From positions 186,001 through 250,000 of the forward strand of contig NZ_CP022314.1 of the NCBI RefSeq assembly GCF_003352915.1: 64,000 nt of DNA, written 5' to 3'. The stretch comes from Arthrobacter sp. PM3. Its GTDB lineage: Bacteria; Actinomycetota; Actinomycetes; Actinomycetales; Micrococcaceae. Positions 50,717 to 59,127 of this stretch are shown piece by piece. The notes under the pieces are model-generated. The model was not told where the DNA came from, ran no database searches, and worked only from the letters and a program-made list of their open reading frames with translations. The position numbers were made by a program, and so were the translations under genes. Within the stretch, counting starts at the first letter, position 1. Each line of letters begins with the position of its first letter.

Positions 50717-53485
50717 ATGAACGACAATCCCGGAGCAGCGGCGGGGCTGGCCCCGGCCGAAGCGGACGCGGCCTGGTACGCCCTGGCACCCGCGGAGGTG
50801 GCAACCGAGCTGGGGGTGGACCCGGCAAGCGGGCTGAGCGCAGCCGAGGCGCAGCAGCGGCTGCAGGAGTACGGCCCAAACGCACTGGCTGCCGCGAAGC
50901 AGGAGCCGGTCTGGAAACGGTTCTTCAAGCACTACCGGGACTATATGCAGATCGTGCTCGTGGTCGCCGCCCTGGTCAGCCTGGTGATTGCGGAATACGG
51001 GACAGCAATCGGGCTCGCCCTGCTGACGCTGTTCAACGCGTGGCTGGGCTATCACCAGGAGGGCAAGGCCGAAGCGGCCGCCGCTTCCCTCAGCCAGATG
51101 ATGAAGTCGATGGCCAAGGTCCGGCGCGACGGCGACGTGGTGGAACTCCCTGCCGAGGAAATCGTGCCCGGGGACATTGTGGTGGTCGACGCCGGCGACC
51201 GCGTCCCGGCCGACGGCCGGATCATCCAGGCCGCGACCCTGCAGATCGAGGAGGGCGCCCTGACCGGCGAGAGCGTCGCGGTTGAGAAGGATACCGGCGC
51301 CATCAGCGGGCACGACGTCGGCATCGGCGACCGCCTGAACATGGCGTTCATGAACACCAACGTGACCCGCGGTCACGGCGAAATCCTCGTCACCACCACC
51401 GGCATGGGCTCGGAGGTCGGCCACATCGCCCACATGCTGTCCGGGCAGAAAGTGGAGAAGACCCCGCTCACCAAGCAGGTGGACCGGCTCACCATCTTCA
51501 TCATCATCGCCGCCCTCTTCGCCTTCGTCGCGATCGTCGTGATGGGCCTCGCAGCGGGCGACTCCTTCGCGGTGCTCTTCGGGATCGGCGTGGCACTGGC
51601 CGTCGGCTCCATCCCTGACGCGCTGCCCGCCGTCGTCACCACCATCCTGTCCGTGGGATCGGTCAACATGGCGAAGAAGAACGCCATCATGAAGGTCCTG
51701 CCGGCAGTCGAGACGCTGGGATCCACCTCGGCGATCAATTCGGACAAGACCGGCACCCTGACCCTGAACCAGATGACGGTGCGCGAGTTCAGCACGGTGC
51801 AGCACCACTACACCGTGAGCGGTGAGGGTTACAGCTTCGACGGCCAGGTCCAGCGGACCACCGGGGATGCCGAACGCGACCTCGACTACGTGATGTTCCC
51901 CTGTGCCCTGTGCAATGACTCTGACATCAACGACGGCGAGGTGGTCGGCGACCCGACCGAGGCGGCCCTGTACGTGCTGGCGCAGAAGGGCGGCGTGGAC
52001 GTCAAGGAATTCCGCAGGAACAACCCACGTGTGGCGTCGGTGCCCTTCGACTCCGACTACAAGTTCATGGCCACGTTCCACCTGATGCCCGGGGCCGACG
52101 GCCGGTCCGTGGTCCGGGCGTACGTGAAGGGCGCCCCCGATGTCGTCCTGGGCCGGTCATCCTTCGGGCGGATGCCCGGCGGGATCGCCGAGCCCCTCAC
52201 CGAGGAAATGCGCGGCAAAGTCCTCGCCGAGAACGACCGCATCGCGGGCCAGGGCCGGCGGGTGCTCGCCCTGGCCCAGCGGGAGTTCGATCCGGCCACC
52301 TTCGACCCCGACGGCGACCTCATGGCGCTCATGCAGGATCTGGAGATCTCGGCGCTGATCGGCGAGGTCGACCCCCCGCGCGCCGAGGCGGTGGCGGCCA
52401 TCGCGACGGCCAAGCACGCCGGCATCCGGGTCCGGATGATCACTGGCGACCATGCCGTCACCGCTGCGGCGATCGCCGGCGAACTTGGCATCCGGGGCCG
52501 TGCCGTCACGGGTGCCGAGTTCGCCGCAATGAGCGACGACGAGGCCGACAGCCAGGTGGACGGAATCGGCGTGATTGCCCGGGTGGCGCCCGAACACAAA
52601 GTCAGGCTGGTCGAAGTCCTCAAGCGCAAGGGCAACGTCGTCGCCATGACCGGCGACGGCGTGAACGATGCGCCAGCCATCGCCGCGGCCGACATCGGAA
52701 TCGCGATGGGCATTACGGGCACCGACGTCGCCAAAGGTGCGGCCAAGATGATCCTGGCCGACGACAACTTTGCCACCATCGTGGCGGCCGTCGAAGAAGG
52801 CCGGCTGGTATACGACAACCTGCAGAAGTTCATCCGGATCCAGGTCGCCAACCTGTTCATGTTCATCCTGGCGTTCATCGGATCGTCCGCCTTCGCGATT
52901 GCCGGCACGGCACTGCTCAGCCCCGCCCAGGTGCTGTGGATCCACATGGCGATCGTCGCCCCGATCGGCGCGGTCATGGGGCTGGACCTCGCCACACCGG
53001 GCATCATGGACCGCAAGCCGAGGCCCTTCAACCAGCCGATCATTGTCCGTTCGATGATGGTGCGCCTGTTCGTCGTCGGGCTGTTCATGGCGGCCGCGAC
53101 GCTGGTCCTCGTGCAGGTTGGCAAAACCTCCTACGGCTCCCTCGAGATCGGCCAGAGCATGGCCATCGTGGGGCTGGGGCTGATGAACATCGCCGTCGCC
53201 CTCAACCTGCGCTACCCCGCCGAGAGCGCCTTCGGCCCCTCCACGATCTCCAACCCGAAGCTGCTCTGGGCGTTCGCGTGGGCCTTTGTCGGTTCGATGC
53301 TGATCACCCAGATCCGGGTGCTGCAGGACCTGTTCGGCACCGTCCCGCTGACCGGCGCACAGTGGCTGGCCTGCCTGGTGCCGGCCGTGCTGCTGCTGCT
53401 CCTCGGCGAACTGTTCAAACTCATCCTGCGGTTCCGGCATGCCGGAGCGCACGCCAGGGGCGCGGCTCCGGCAGTGCCGGCGTAG
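50717..53485 (+). CDS. P-type cation ATPase with atypical cation site
   Basis: A 922-residue P2-type ATPase. It has the N-terminal cation-ATPase domain, the dephosphorylation loop LTGES, the phosphorylated Asp343 in INSDKTGTLT (Asn where most have Cys), KGAPDVV, MITGDH and AMTGDGVNDAPAI. Helix M4 reads GSIPDALPAVV (299 on) rather than IPEGLPAVV. M6 reads WIHMAIVAPIGAVMGLDL (741 on), lacking the Asn-x-x-Thr-Asp cation ligands of Ca- and Na-pumps. The transported ion is therefore unknown. ATG 50717 follows a GAGGAGG. Confidence 0.9.
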   Translation: MNDNPGAAAGLAPAEADAAWYALAPAEVATELGVDPASGLSAAEAQQRLQEYGPNALAAAKQEPVWKRFFKHYRDYMQIVLVVAALVSLVIAEYGTAIGLALLTLFNAWLGYHQEGKAEAAAASLSQMMKSMAKVRRDGDVVELPAEEIVPGDIVVVDAGDRVPADGRIIQAATLQIEEGALTGESVAVEKDTGAISGHDVGIGDRLNMAFMNTNVTRGHGEILVTTTGMGSEVGHIAHMLSGQKVEKTPLTKQVDRLTIFIIIAALFAFVAIVVMGLAAGDSFAVLFGIGVALAVGSIPDALPAVVTTILSVGSVNMAKKNAIMKVLPAVETLGSTSAINSDKTGTLTLNQMTVREFSTVQHHYTVSGEGYSFDGQVQRTTGDAERDLDYVMFPCALCNDSDINDGEVVGDPTEAALYVLAQKGGVDVKEFRRNNPRVASVPFDSDYKFMATFHLMPGADGRSVVRAYVKGAPDVVLGRSSFGRMPGGIAEPLTEEMRGKVLAENDRIAGQGRRVLALAQREFDPATFDPDGDLMALMQDLEISALIGEVDPPRAEAVAAIATAKHAGIRVRMITGDHAVTAAAIAGELGIRGRAVTGAEFAAMSDDEADSQVDGIGVIARVAPEHKVRLVEVLKRKGNVVAMTGDGVNDAPAIAAADIGIAMGITGTDVAKGAAKMILADDNFATIVAAVEEGRLVYDNLQKFIRIQVANLFMFILAFIGSSAFAIAGTALLSPAQVLWIHMAIVAPIGAVMGLDLATPGIMDRKPRPFNQPIIVRSMMVRLFVVGLFMAAATLVLVQVGKTSYGSLEIGQSMAIVGLGLMNIAVALNLRYPAESAFGPSTISNPKLLWAFAWAFVGSMLITQIRVLQDLFGTVPLTGAQWLACLVPAVLLLLLGELFKLILRFRHAGAHARGAAPAVPA

Positions 53486-53503
53486 CCGGGACCCGGGCCC
53501 GCG

Positions 53504-54040
53504 TTAGCGGACGAGGCCCTTCAGGACGTTCCTGGGGCGCTGCATTTCGCCGTGCTTGGCGCCGAGAACGATCACCCAGCCGGCAAAGACAGGGATGGCC
53601 CACTGCAGGATCTTCAACTGCTGCTGCGCGGACCGCAGTTCGGCTGAAGCTTCAGGCTTCGGTTCGGTGGCGCCCTTGGCGCCCTCTGCGGCCAGCTTGT
53701 CCACCTTGGCGCCCTGCAGCCCGGCGTACAGGGTGACCGCCGCACCGGCAAGGGTGACAACCGACTTGTACACGCTCAGGCGGGCCACGCCGTCCTGCGC
53801 GGCAAGCCGCCCCTTGTTTTCACGCATGATGGCGAGTCCGGAAATCAAATGCGCACCGAATGCGGCAGCCTGGTACGGCGCCCACTTCTTCCACCCCAGG
53901 CTCGACAACCGGGTGCGCTCCGCCGGGTCCTTGGCTTCCGCCGTGGCGCCGTTGAGTCCGATGGCACCCATCAGCGAACCCCCGAACCAGGCGGCGGCGG
54001 TGAGGTCATGAATGGAGCGGGCCACAAGATTTCCTGCCAT
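53504..54040 (-). CDS. membrane protein of unknown function
   Basis: A 178-residue protein with three or four membrane segments: residues about 13-32 (AAAWFGGSLMGAIGLNGA), 48-70, 88-110 and 150-168 (LKILQWAIPVFAGWVIVLGA), joined by a charged stretch KVDKLAAEGAKGATEPKPEASAEL. It is encoded convergently with the P-type ATPase, 18 bases after its stop. ATG 54040 has AGGAAG upstream; the longer frame is not used. I recognise no family. A paired membrane protein (54267) begins in the opposite direction. Confidence 0.65.
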   Translation of the reverse strand: MAGNLVARSIHDLTAAAWFGGSLMGAIGLNGATAEAKDPAERTRLSSLGWKKWAPYQAAAFGAHLISGLAIMRENKGRLAAQDGVARLSVYKSVVTLAGAAVTLYAGLQGAKVDKLAAEGAKGATEPKPEASAELRSAQQQLKILQWAIPVFAGWVIVLGAKHGEMQRPRNVLKGLVR

Positions 54041-54266
54041 GTTGAGCTTCCTATCGTCTGTCTTCGAATCCGGAATCGCCGGGCGCCGCAACGCCCGGGC
54101 TAAGGTAAGCATACTTATCACCAGCGGGATAGTCCCTCCTGGCGGCCTCGTCCCCGCCGCGTCGGGCCGCGGCTTCCTTGTTGGCACCAGGCCCCGGGAC
54201 TATCGTGGATATACCTTCGGGCCGGGCTGGGACGGTCATCGGTGGCAGGTCTCGCAGAGGTATGTC

Positions 54267-54848
54267 ATGAGCTATATCCCCGTCAGCAGACGCACCATCA
54301 GAAGGCACCGCGAATCCGAGCGCTCCACGCGGCGCCTCGTGTTCGTCCTGTGCGCCGTGGCCGCGGTGGCGTGGCTGCTGTCCGTCGTATTGTCCACCGA
54401 AGTCCACGTGGACAGCTTCGCCTTCAACGTCGCCGTCGTGATGCATGTGCTGGCCCTGGTGGTGGCTTTCGGAGCCATCATCCTGGTCGACTGGCACGGC
54501 TTCCTGTGGCTCATCGGCAGGCGCGAACTGGGCGAGATCATCCGCCTCGACGGCGCGGCCACACCGCTGATCTGGGGCGGGCTCGGCGGCCTGCTGGCCA
54601 CGGGCGTGTTCCTGAGCCCGCACCTGTACAACCCGATGACGGACGTCAAGCTCGCGGCCGTCCTCGTGCTGAGCCTGAACGGGATCCTGCTCATCCCGCT
54701 CATGCGGCGGCTGGCCCGGCTGCCGGCCGACGCGGCATTCACGGACCTGACCAGGGGCCAGCGCGTGCACATGGTGTCCTGCCTCGTGATCTCGCAGCTG
54801 TGCTGGTGGACCGCCATCATCATCGGGTTCATCAACGGCCAGTTCTGA
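54267..54848 (+). CDS. five-helix membrane protein of unknown function
   Basis: A 193-residue protein with an Arg-rich cytoplasmic start (SRRTIRRHRESERSTRR) and five membrane helices at about 24-48, 53-75, 93-113, 120-138 and 166-190. A His-x8-His-like pattern (VVMHVLALV ... VDWHGFL) could hold a haem or metal, though this is speculative. No family is recognised. ATG 54267 has AGAGG 6 bases upstream; the longer frame has no ribosome site. It shares its start region with the divergent gene at 53504-54040. Confidence 0.65.
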   Translation: MSYIPVSRRTIRRHRESERSTRRLVFVLCAVAAVAWLLSVVLSTEVHVDSFAFNVAVVMHVLALVVAFGAIILVDWHGFLWLIGRRELGEIIRLDGAATPLIWGGLGGLLATGVFLSPHLYNPMTDVKLAAVLVLSLNGILLIPLMRRLARLPADAAFTDLTRGQRVHMVSCLVISQLCWWTAIIIGFINGQF

Positions 54849-54893
54849 GCAGCAGCTCGCCGGGAATTGTCCGCCAGGCCGCACCCGGCCGGG

Positions 54894-55886
54894 CTAGCCG
54901 CGCAAGGGCACCACTTCGCCCTGCTGGTAGAGCAGCGCCCGGACCTCGGATTCGGCGGAGTCCAGGCGTTTGGGGTCAATGGTCGCGCCGGAGGCGAAAT
55001 GGTCCAGGAGCCGGGGGTCCACGTAGCTTTTCCGCGCAATCGACGGCGTGTTGCCCAGCACCTCCGACGCCTCGACCATGGCCCGGCTCACCGCCCGTTT
55101 GCGCGCGGACACCTTGGCCTGGGGCCCGCTCCGCGCCAGGCTGACGGCCGCCGCCACGGTCCCGCGGAGGGTGCGGAAGTCCTTCGCGGTGAAGTCCTCC
55201 CCCGTGCGTTCCTTGACGTATTCATTGATGTCCGCACTGGACACCGGGTGCCAGCGCCTGCCGTCCTTGTAGGCGAGCAGCCGTGAGTTGCCGCCGCGCC
55301 GCTTGAGCTGGCGCACCACGGCGGCGAGGTCGGCGTCGTCAATCCGCGACTCCCAGTTCTTGCCGCTCTTGGCCGGAAAACTGAGCCTGAGTTCGTCCTG
55401 GCGGACGCGGACGTGGGCGCACAGCAGGGTGGCCAGGCCGTGGCTGCCGTTCTCGTTCGTGTACCGCTCGGAGCCCACCCGGAGGGATCCGCTGTCCAGC
55501 ATCCGGAACGCGGCCGCCAGCACGCGCTCCCGGGTGAGTCCCTCCGAGCGCAGGTCCATGGTGACGCGGCGGCGTGCGGCCGGGAGCGTCTCGGCCAGCT
55601 GGAGGGCGCGGTCAAACTTGAGCCGGTCCTTTTTCTCGCGCCAGCTCGGGTGGTAGATGTACTGCCGCCGGCCGACGGCGTCGAGCCCGGTCGCCTGGAT
55701 ATGCCCGTTGTCATAGGGCGCGATCCAGACGTCGGTCCAGGCCGGGGGGATGCCGATATGCTCCAGCCGGTCCCGGACGGGGCCGGCCGGCAGCGTGGAC
55801 CCGTCCAGGTCCTTGTAGCTGAAGCCCGTGCCGGCGGGGACCCGGCGGTACCCGCGGCCGGACGCGTTGCTGTGCCGGAGCCTCAC
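54894..55886 (-). CDS. DNA topoisomerase IB
   Basis: A 330-residue poxvirus-type topoisomerase. An N-terminal domain (1-80, RVPAGTGFSYKDLDG) is followed by the catalytic domain, with the Arg/Lys cluster in RYTNENGSHGLATLL, the Arg in KDFRTLRGT, and the nucleophilic tyrosine in NTPSIARKSYVDPR (about residue 289). It relaxes supercoils through a 3'-phosphotyrosyl intermediate. Bacterial members are scattered and not essential. GTG 55886 fits the family start. A palindromic repeat lies about 78 bases upstream. Confidence 0.93.
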   Translation of the reverse strand: MRLRHSNASGRGYRRVPAGTGFSYKDLDGSTLPAGPVRDRLEHIGIPPAWTDVWIAPYDNGHIQATGLDAVGRRQYIYHPSWREKKDRLKFDRALQLAETLPAARRRVTMDLRSEGLTRERVLAAAFRMLDSGSLRVGSERYTNENGSHGLATLLCAHVRVRQDELRLSFPAKSGKNWESRIDDADLAAVVRQLKRRGGNSRLLAYKDGRRWHPVSSADINEYVKERTGEDFTAKDFRTLRGTVAAAVSLARSGPQAKVSARKRAVSRAMVEASEVLGNTPSIARKSYVDPRLLDHFASGATIDPKRLDSAESEVRALLYQQGEVVPLRG

Positions 55887-55963
55887 CGGAGGCCTCCAGG
55901 GGGGACATGCTCATCCATGACGGTAAGCCTACTGACTACCGCCGCGGTTTTCCTCCCGAAACA

Positions 55964-56026
55964 GCAACGCGGGGTCACTCCGCGCCCATAAATCCCGCTG
56001 GAATGGGCTGTGAATGACCCCGCGTT
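55964..56026. repeat. palindromic intergenic repeat, family A, decayed copy
   Basis: The core GCAACGCGGGGTCA/TGACCCCGCGTT pairs, as do inner GCCCAT/ATGGGC, but the middle block (CTCCGC against TGTGAA) no longer pairs. It lies just after the fprA paralogue 2 stop. Confidence 0.85.
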
Positions 56027-56047
56027 CGGAGGTGAGTAGGTAGCGGG

Positions 56048-57526
56048 TTAGAGGTGGGCTGCCACGCCGCCGCGGGAAATCGACACCATGTCCTCGCGCG
56101 GGACCACCTTGACGCGCTCGCGGGCGACCTCCACGCCGTGCGTGGTGCCGGCCGCCGTCGCGGCGTCACCCAGGGCACGTTCGTGGGCGTCGAGCGCCAG
56201 CCAGCCTTCCCAGCTGGTGTACTCCACACCGCGGCGCTCCAACAGCTCGACGACGGCGTCCGGGGCCGGGGCCGCGGCCAGCGGCAGGTTTTCCCGGTCC
56301 TCGAGCAAGTAGGTGACGGTTTCGAGCGCGTCGCCCTTGGTGTGGCCGATCAGCCCCACCGGTCCCCGCTTGATCCAGCCGGTGGCGTAGATGCCCGGCA
56401 CGTGGGTGCCGGAGGCGTCCAGCACGCGGCCGCCGTCGTTCGGGATCACACCCTTGCTGTGGTCGAACTCGACCTCGGGCAGCGCCGAGCCGAAGTAGCC
56501 GATCGCGCGGTAGACGGCCTGGACCGGGTAGTCGACGATCTCGCCGGTGCCGCGGGCGTTGCCGGTGCCGTCGAGCTCGGTGCGCTCGAACTTGATGCCG
56601 GCGACGCGGCCCGGGTCCCCGGCTCCGCCGGTAGTGTCCCCGTACACCTCGACCGGGCTGTGCAGGAAGTGCAGGTGCAGCCGGCGGGAGGCCTTGAGCT
56701 CGGAGAGGTCCTCCGGCTGTTCGGCGATCCAGTTGGTGAGCGTACCCACCATGGTCTTGGTCTGGTTGTTGGTCTGGATCTGCCGGTCGGATTCGGCGTC
56801 GAACTCGAAGTCCTCGGCGTAGAGGATGATGTCCACGTCCTTGGAGTGGGAGAGCTCGCGCAGCTCCAGCGGCGTGAACTTCACCTGGGCGGGCCCGCGG
56901 CGTCCGAAGACGTGGACGTCGGTGACGGGCGAGGCCTTCAGCCCGGCGTAGACGTTGTCCGGGATTTCAGAGACCAGGAGGTCGTCGGCGTGCTTGGAGA
57001 GCATGCGGGCGACGTCCAGGGCCACGTTGCCGTTGCCGATCACGGCGATTTCCTTGGCCTCGAGCGGCCACTCGCGGGGCACATCGGGGTGGCCGTCGTA
57101 CCAGGAGACGAAGTCGGCGCCGCCGTAGGAGCCCTCCAGTTCGATGCCGGGGATGTTCAGGTCCGCGTCCTTGATGGCGCCGGTGGCGAAGATGACGGCG
57201 TCGTAGTGGGTGCGGAGGTCCTCGATGGACAGGTCCGTGCCGTAGTCCACGTTGCCGAAGAAGCGGATGTCGCCGCGGTCCAGCACCTTATGCAGGGCGT
57301 TGACGATGCCCTTGATGCGGGGGTGGTCGGGGGCCACACCGTAGCGGATCAGGCCGTAGGGTGCCGGGTAGCGGTCGAAGAGGTCGATGCTGACGGTGAG
57401 TTCACCGCTCTTGACGGCCTCGCTCTTGGTCAGGATGTCAGCGGCGTAGACGCCGGCGGGGCCGGAGCCGACGACGGCGACGCGCAGCGGGCGGGCGGCA
57501 GTTCCTACGGTGGTGCTAGATGACAC
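56048..57526 (-). CDS. fprA: ferredoxin-NADP reductase, FprA type (paralogue 2)
   Basis: A 492-residue paralogue of the protein at 34834, with the same FAD motif (VGSGPAGVYAAD), PYGLIRYGVAPDHP, IGNGNVALDVARML and GWIKRGPVGLIGHTKGDALET, and near-identity over long stretches. It differs in a longer tail (EQPEDLSELKAS loop, APAPDAVVELLERRG). The neighbours are siroheme synthase and sulfonate uptake genes, so it probably feeds electrons through ferredoxin to sulfite reductase. GTG 57526 has AAAGGA 8 bases upstream. A stable hairpin precedes it. Confidence 0.93.
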   Translation of the reverse strand: MSSSTTVGTAARPLRVAVVGSGPAGVYAADILTKSEAVKSGELTVSIDLFDRYPAPYGLIRYGVAPDHPRIKGIVNALHKVLDRGDIRFFGNVDYGTDLSIEDLRTHYDAVIFATGAIKDADLNIPGIELEGSYGGADFVSWYDGHPDVPREWPLEAKEIAVIGNGNVALDVARMLSKHADDLLVSEIPDNVYAGLKASPVTDVHVFGRRGPAQVKFTPLELRELSHSKDVDIILYAEDFEFDAESDRQIQTNNQTKTMVGTLTNWIAEQPEDLSELKASRRLHLHFLHSPVEVYGDTTGGAGDPGRVAGIKFERTELDGTGNARGTGEIVDYPVQAVYRAIGYFGSALPEVEFDHSKGVIPNDGGRVLDASGTHVPGIYATGWIKRGPVGLIGHTKGDALETVTYLLEDRENLPLAAAPAPDAVVELLERRGVEYTSWEGWLALDAHERALGDAATAAGTTHGVEVARERVKVVPREDMVSISRGGVAAHL

Positions 57527-57556
57527 GGCTGTGTTCCTTTGTTCTTCTGCATCCGG

Positions 57557-57604
57557 TGCTCCGTAACTGCCCTTTTCGGGCCTGATAACGGCAGTCGTGG
57601 AGCA
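57557..57604 (-). other. structured leader hairpin before fprA paralogue 2
   Basis: Arms TGCTCC-N3-ACTGCC and GGCAGT-N3-GGAGCA (57557-57571 with 57590-57604) pair as two 6-bp stems around a 3/3 internal loop; the 18-base centre holds CCCGAAAAGGG. It lies between the cysG stop and the reductase start. It could be an attenuator or protect the mRNA. Confidence 0.65.
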
Positions 57605-57615
57605 ATCGACGGGGT

Positions 57616-58887
57616 TTAGGGGGTCAGTACGCGGGCTTTGGTGGTGCGGGGGGTGTTCGGGGTGGTGGTGCTGTAGTCCGCGGTCTTGAAGTGCGACGGC
57701 GCGAACGGGCTGACGCGGACGACGTCGCCGATCACGATCACGGCGGGATTCGCGACGCCAGCGGCCTCGGCCTGGTCCGCGATGGTCCCGAGCGTCCCGA
57801 TGGTCACCCGCTGGTCAGGCAGGTAGCCATTCTCTACGATGCCAACCGGCGTGCCGGCTGGCAAACCGGCGCGGGCCAGGGAGGCCGCGGATTCCCGCAA
57901 CTGGCCCACGCCCATGAGCAGGATCACGGTGTGGTCGGCGCGGGCCGGGACTTCGGAGAGCTCCTCGTGGCCGGTGACCACGCTGAATCCCTTGGCCAGG
58001 CCGCGGTGCGTGACGGGGATGCCGGCGGCGGCCGGGACGGAAATGGCGGACGTGACGCCGGGGACCACCTCGACGTCGACGCCGTGCTGGCGGCAGAATT
58101 CGGCTTCTTCGCCGCCGCGGCCCAGGACGTAGGGGTCGCCGCCCTTGAGCCGGACCACGCGATGGCCCAGGAGCGCCTCGTCAACCAGGATCCGGTTGAT
58201 CTCGGATTGCGGCACGGGGTGGTGGCCCGGGGTCTTGCCGACCTCGATCACCCGGACGTCGGGGGCGAGTTCGGCCAGGAGGTCCCGCGGGCCGAGCCGG
58301 TCGGCGACCACGACGTCGGCCTGGCCGAGCAGCCGCCGGCCGCGGACCGTGATGAGCCCGGTGTCACCGGGACCGCCGCCCACCAGGGCAACGGATCCGG
58401 TCGAGGCGCGGCGCCGGCGCAGCGGCAGGTCACCGGTTTCCAGGGCGGTCGCGACGGCGTCGCGCAGGGCCATGGCGCGGCGCGGGTCTCCGCCGGCGTT
58501 GACGGCAATCTTGACGTCATCGACGACGGCGACCGCGGGCGTCCAGGCGGCGGAGGCTTCGTGGTCGGAGGCGTTGACGCACCAGATGCGCTGCGCTTCG
58601 GCGTCGGCGGCAACCCGGGCGTCCACGGCGGCGTCGCCGGTGGCGGTCTGCACGAACCAGACGGCGTCGACGTCGGAGGAGCGGTACGGGCGGGCCTCCC
58701 AGGTGAGGAGGCCGGCGGCGGCCAGTTCGGCGAGCGCGGGAGAGGCAACGGGCGCCACGACGGTGACGCGGGCGCCGGCGTCGAGCAGGCCCTTGGCGCG
58801 GCGCGCAGCGACGGGTCCGCCGCCCACAACCAGCACGGCCCGGCCGAGGAGGCGCAGCGCCGTGGGGTAAATGTCCTGAATTGCCAT
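57616..58887 (-). CDS. cysG: siroheme synthase / uroporphyrinogen-III methyltransferase
   Basis: A 423-residue bifunctional protein. Residues 1-165 form the SirC/CysG-N precorrin-2 dehydrogenase/ferrochelatase part (Rossmann LVVGGGPVAARRAKGLLDAGA). The rest is a SUMT domain with VALVGGGPGDTGLITVRG, RLKGGDPYVLGRGGEEAEF and VTSAISVPAAAGIPVTHRG. Together they make siroheme from uroporphyrinogen III with two methylations, oxidation and iron insertion. It is followed by the FprA reductase gene and serves sulfite reductase. ATG 58887 lies 6 bases after a TATCGT -10. Confidence 0.92.
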   Translation of the reverse strand: MAIQDIYPTALRLLGRAVLVVGGGPVAARRAKGLLDAGARVTVVAPVASPALAELAAAGLLTWEARPYRSSDVDAVWFVQTATGDAAVDARVAADAEAQRIWCVNASDHEASAAWTPAVAVVDDVKIAVNAGGDPRRAMALRDAVATALETGDLPLRRRRASTGSVALVGGGPGDTGLITVRGRRLLGQADVVVADRLGPRDLLAELAPDVRVIEVGKTPGHHPVPQSEINRILVDEALLGHRVVRLKGGDPYVLGRGGEEAEFCRQHGVDVEVVPGVTSAISVPAAAGIPVTHRGLAKGFSVVTGHEELSEVPARADHTVILLMGVGQLRESAASLARAGLPAGTPVGIVENGYLPDQRVTIGTLGTIADQAEAAGVANPAVIVIGDVVRVSPFAPSHFKTADYSTTTPNTPRTTKARVLTP

Positions 58888-58893
58888 GCATCG

Positions 58894-58923
58894 ACGATAG
58901 GGGGACGTCACATTGCGGAACAA
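58894..58923 (-). promoter_or_regulatory. promoter of cysG-fprA operon
   Basis: TTGTTC (58918-58923), 18-base spacer, TATCGT (58894-58899), 6 bases before ATG 58887. Confidence 0.55.
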
Positions 58924-58969
58924 CGGTGCGGAAACACCAGTTCACGCAAGGTAACGCCGCGTCACATTC
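58905..58969 (-). promoter_or_regulatory. shared sulfur-gene element upstream of cysG
   Basis: CGTCACATT occurs at 58906-58914 and in GCGTCACATTC at 58959-58969, the latter with GTTCACGCA at 58940-58948. The same pair of motifs, more compact, lies upstream of ssuA at 62696-62715. Confidence 0.4.
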
Positions 58970-59013
58970 TTGGCAGCGTCTCCGGCCCTGCCCGGGACGC
59001 GGTCCGGGACGCG

Positions 59014-59089
59014 GTCCGGGGGCACTTTGACGGCCGCCGGAGCCGTTTTGGGCGCAAACGACGGCGTGTCCCCGGTCAATGTGCCCCCG
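59014..59089. repeat. long inverted repeat, GGGGGCAC family, copy 2
   Basis: Arms CGGGGGCACTTTGAC (59017-59031) and its complement at 59075-59089 match at 14 of 15 positions. They share the core with the copy at 7854. A direct repeat GACGCGGTCCGG (twice) precedes the left arm. Confidence 0.7.
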
Positions 59090-59127
59090 TCCGGCAGCCG
59101 GGCACGCCGCGGGGGAGCACCCGGGGG

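Noticed and set aside
56054..57523. 489-codon plus frame opposite fprA paralogue 2
   Set aside because: Mirror frame of a recognised reductase; Val/Gly/His repeats only.
58940..58969. GlnR-box-like GTAAC-GTCAC at the cysG promoter
   Set aside because: Spacing is five bases, not six, and the second half lacks the GAAAC type; an accidental match is likely.
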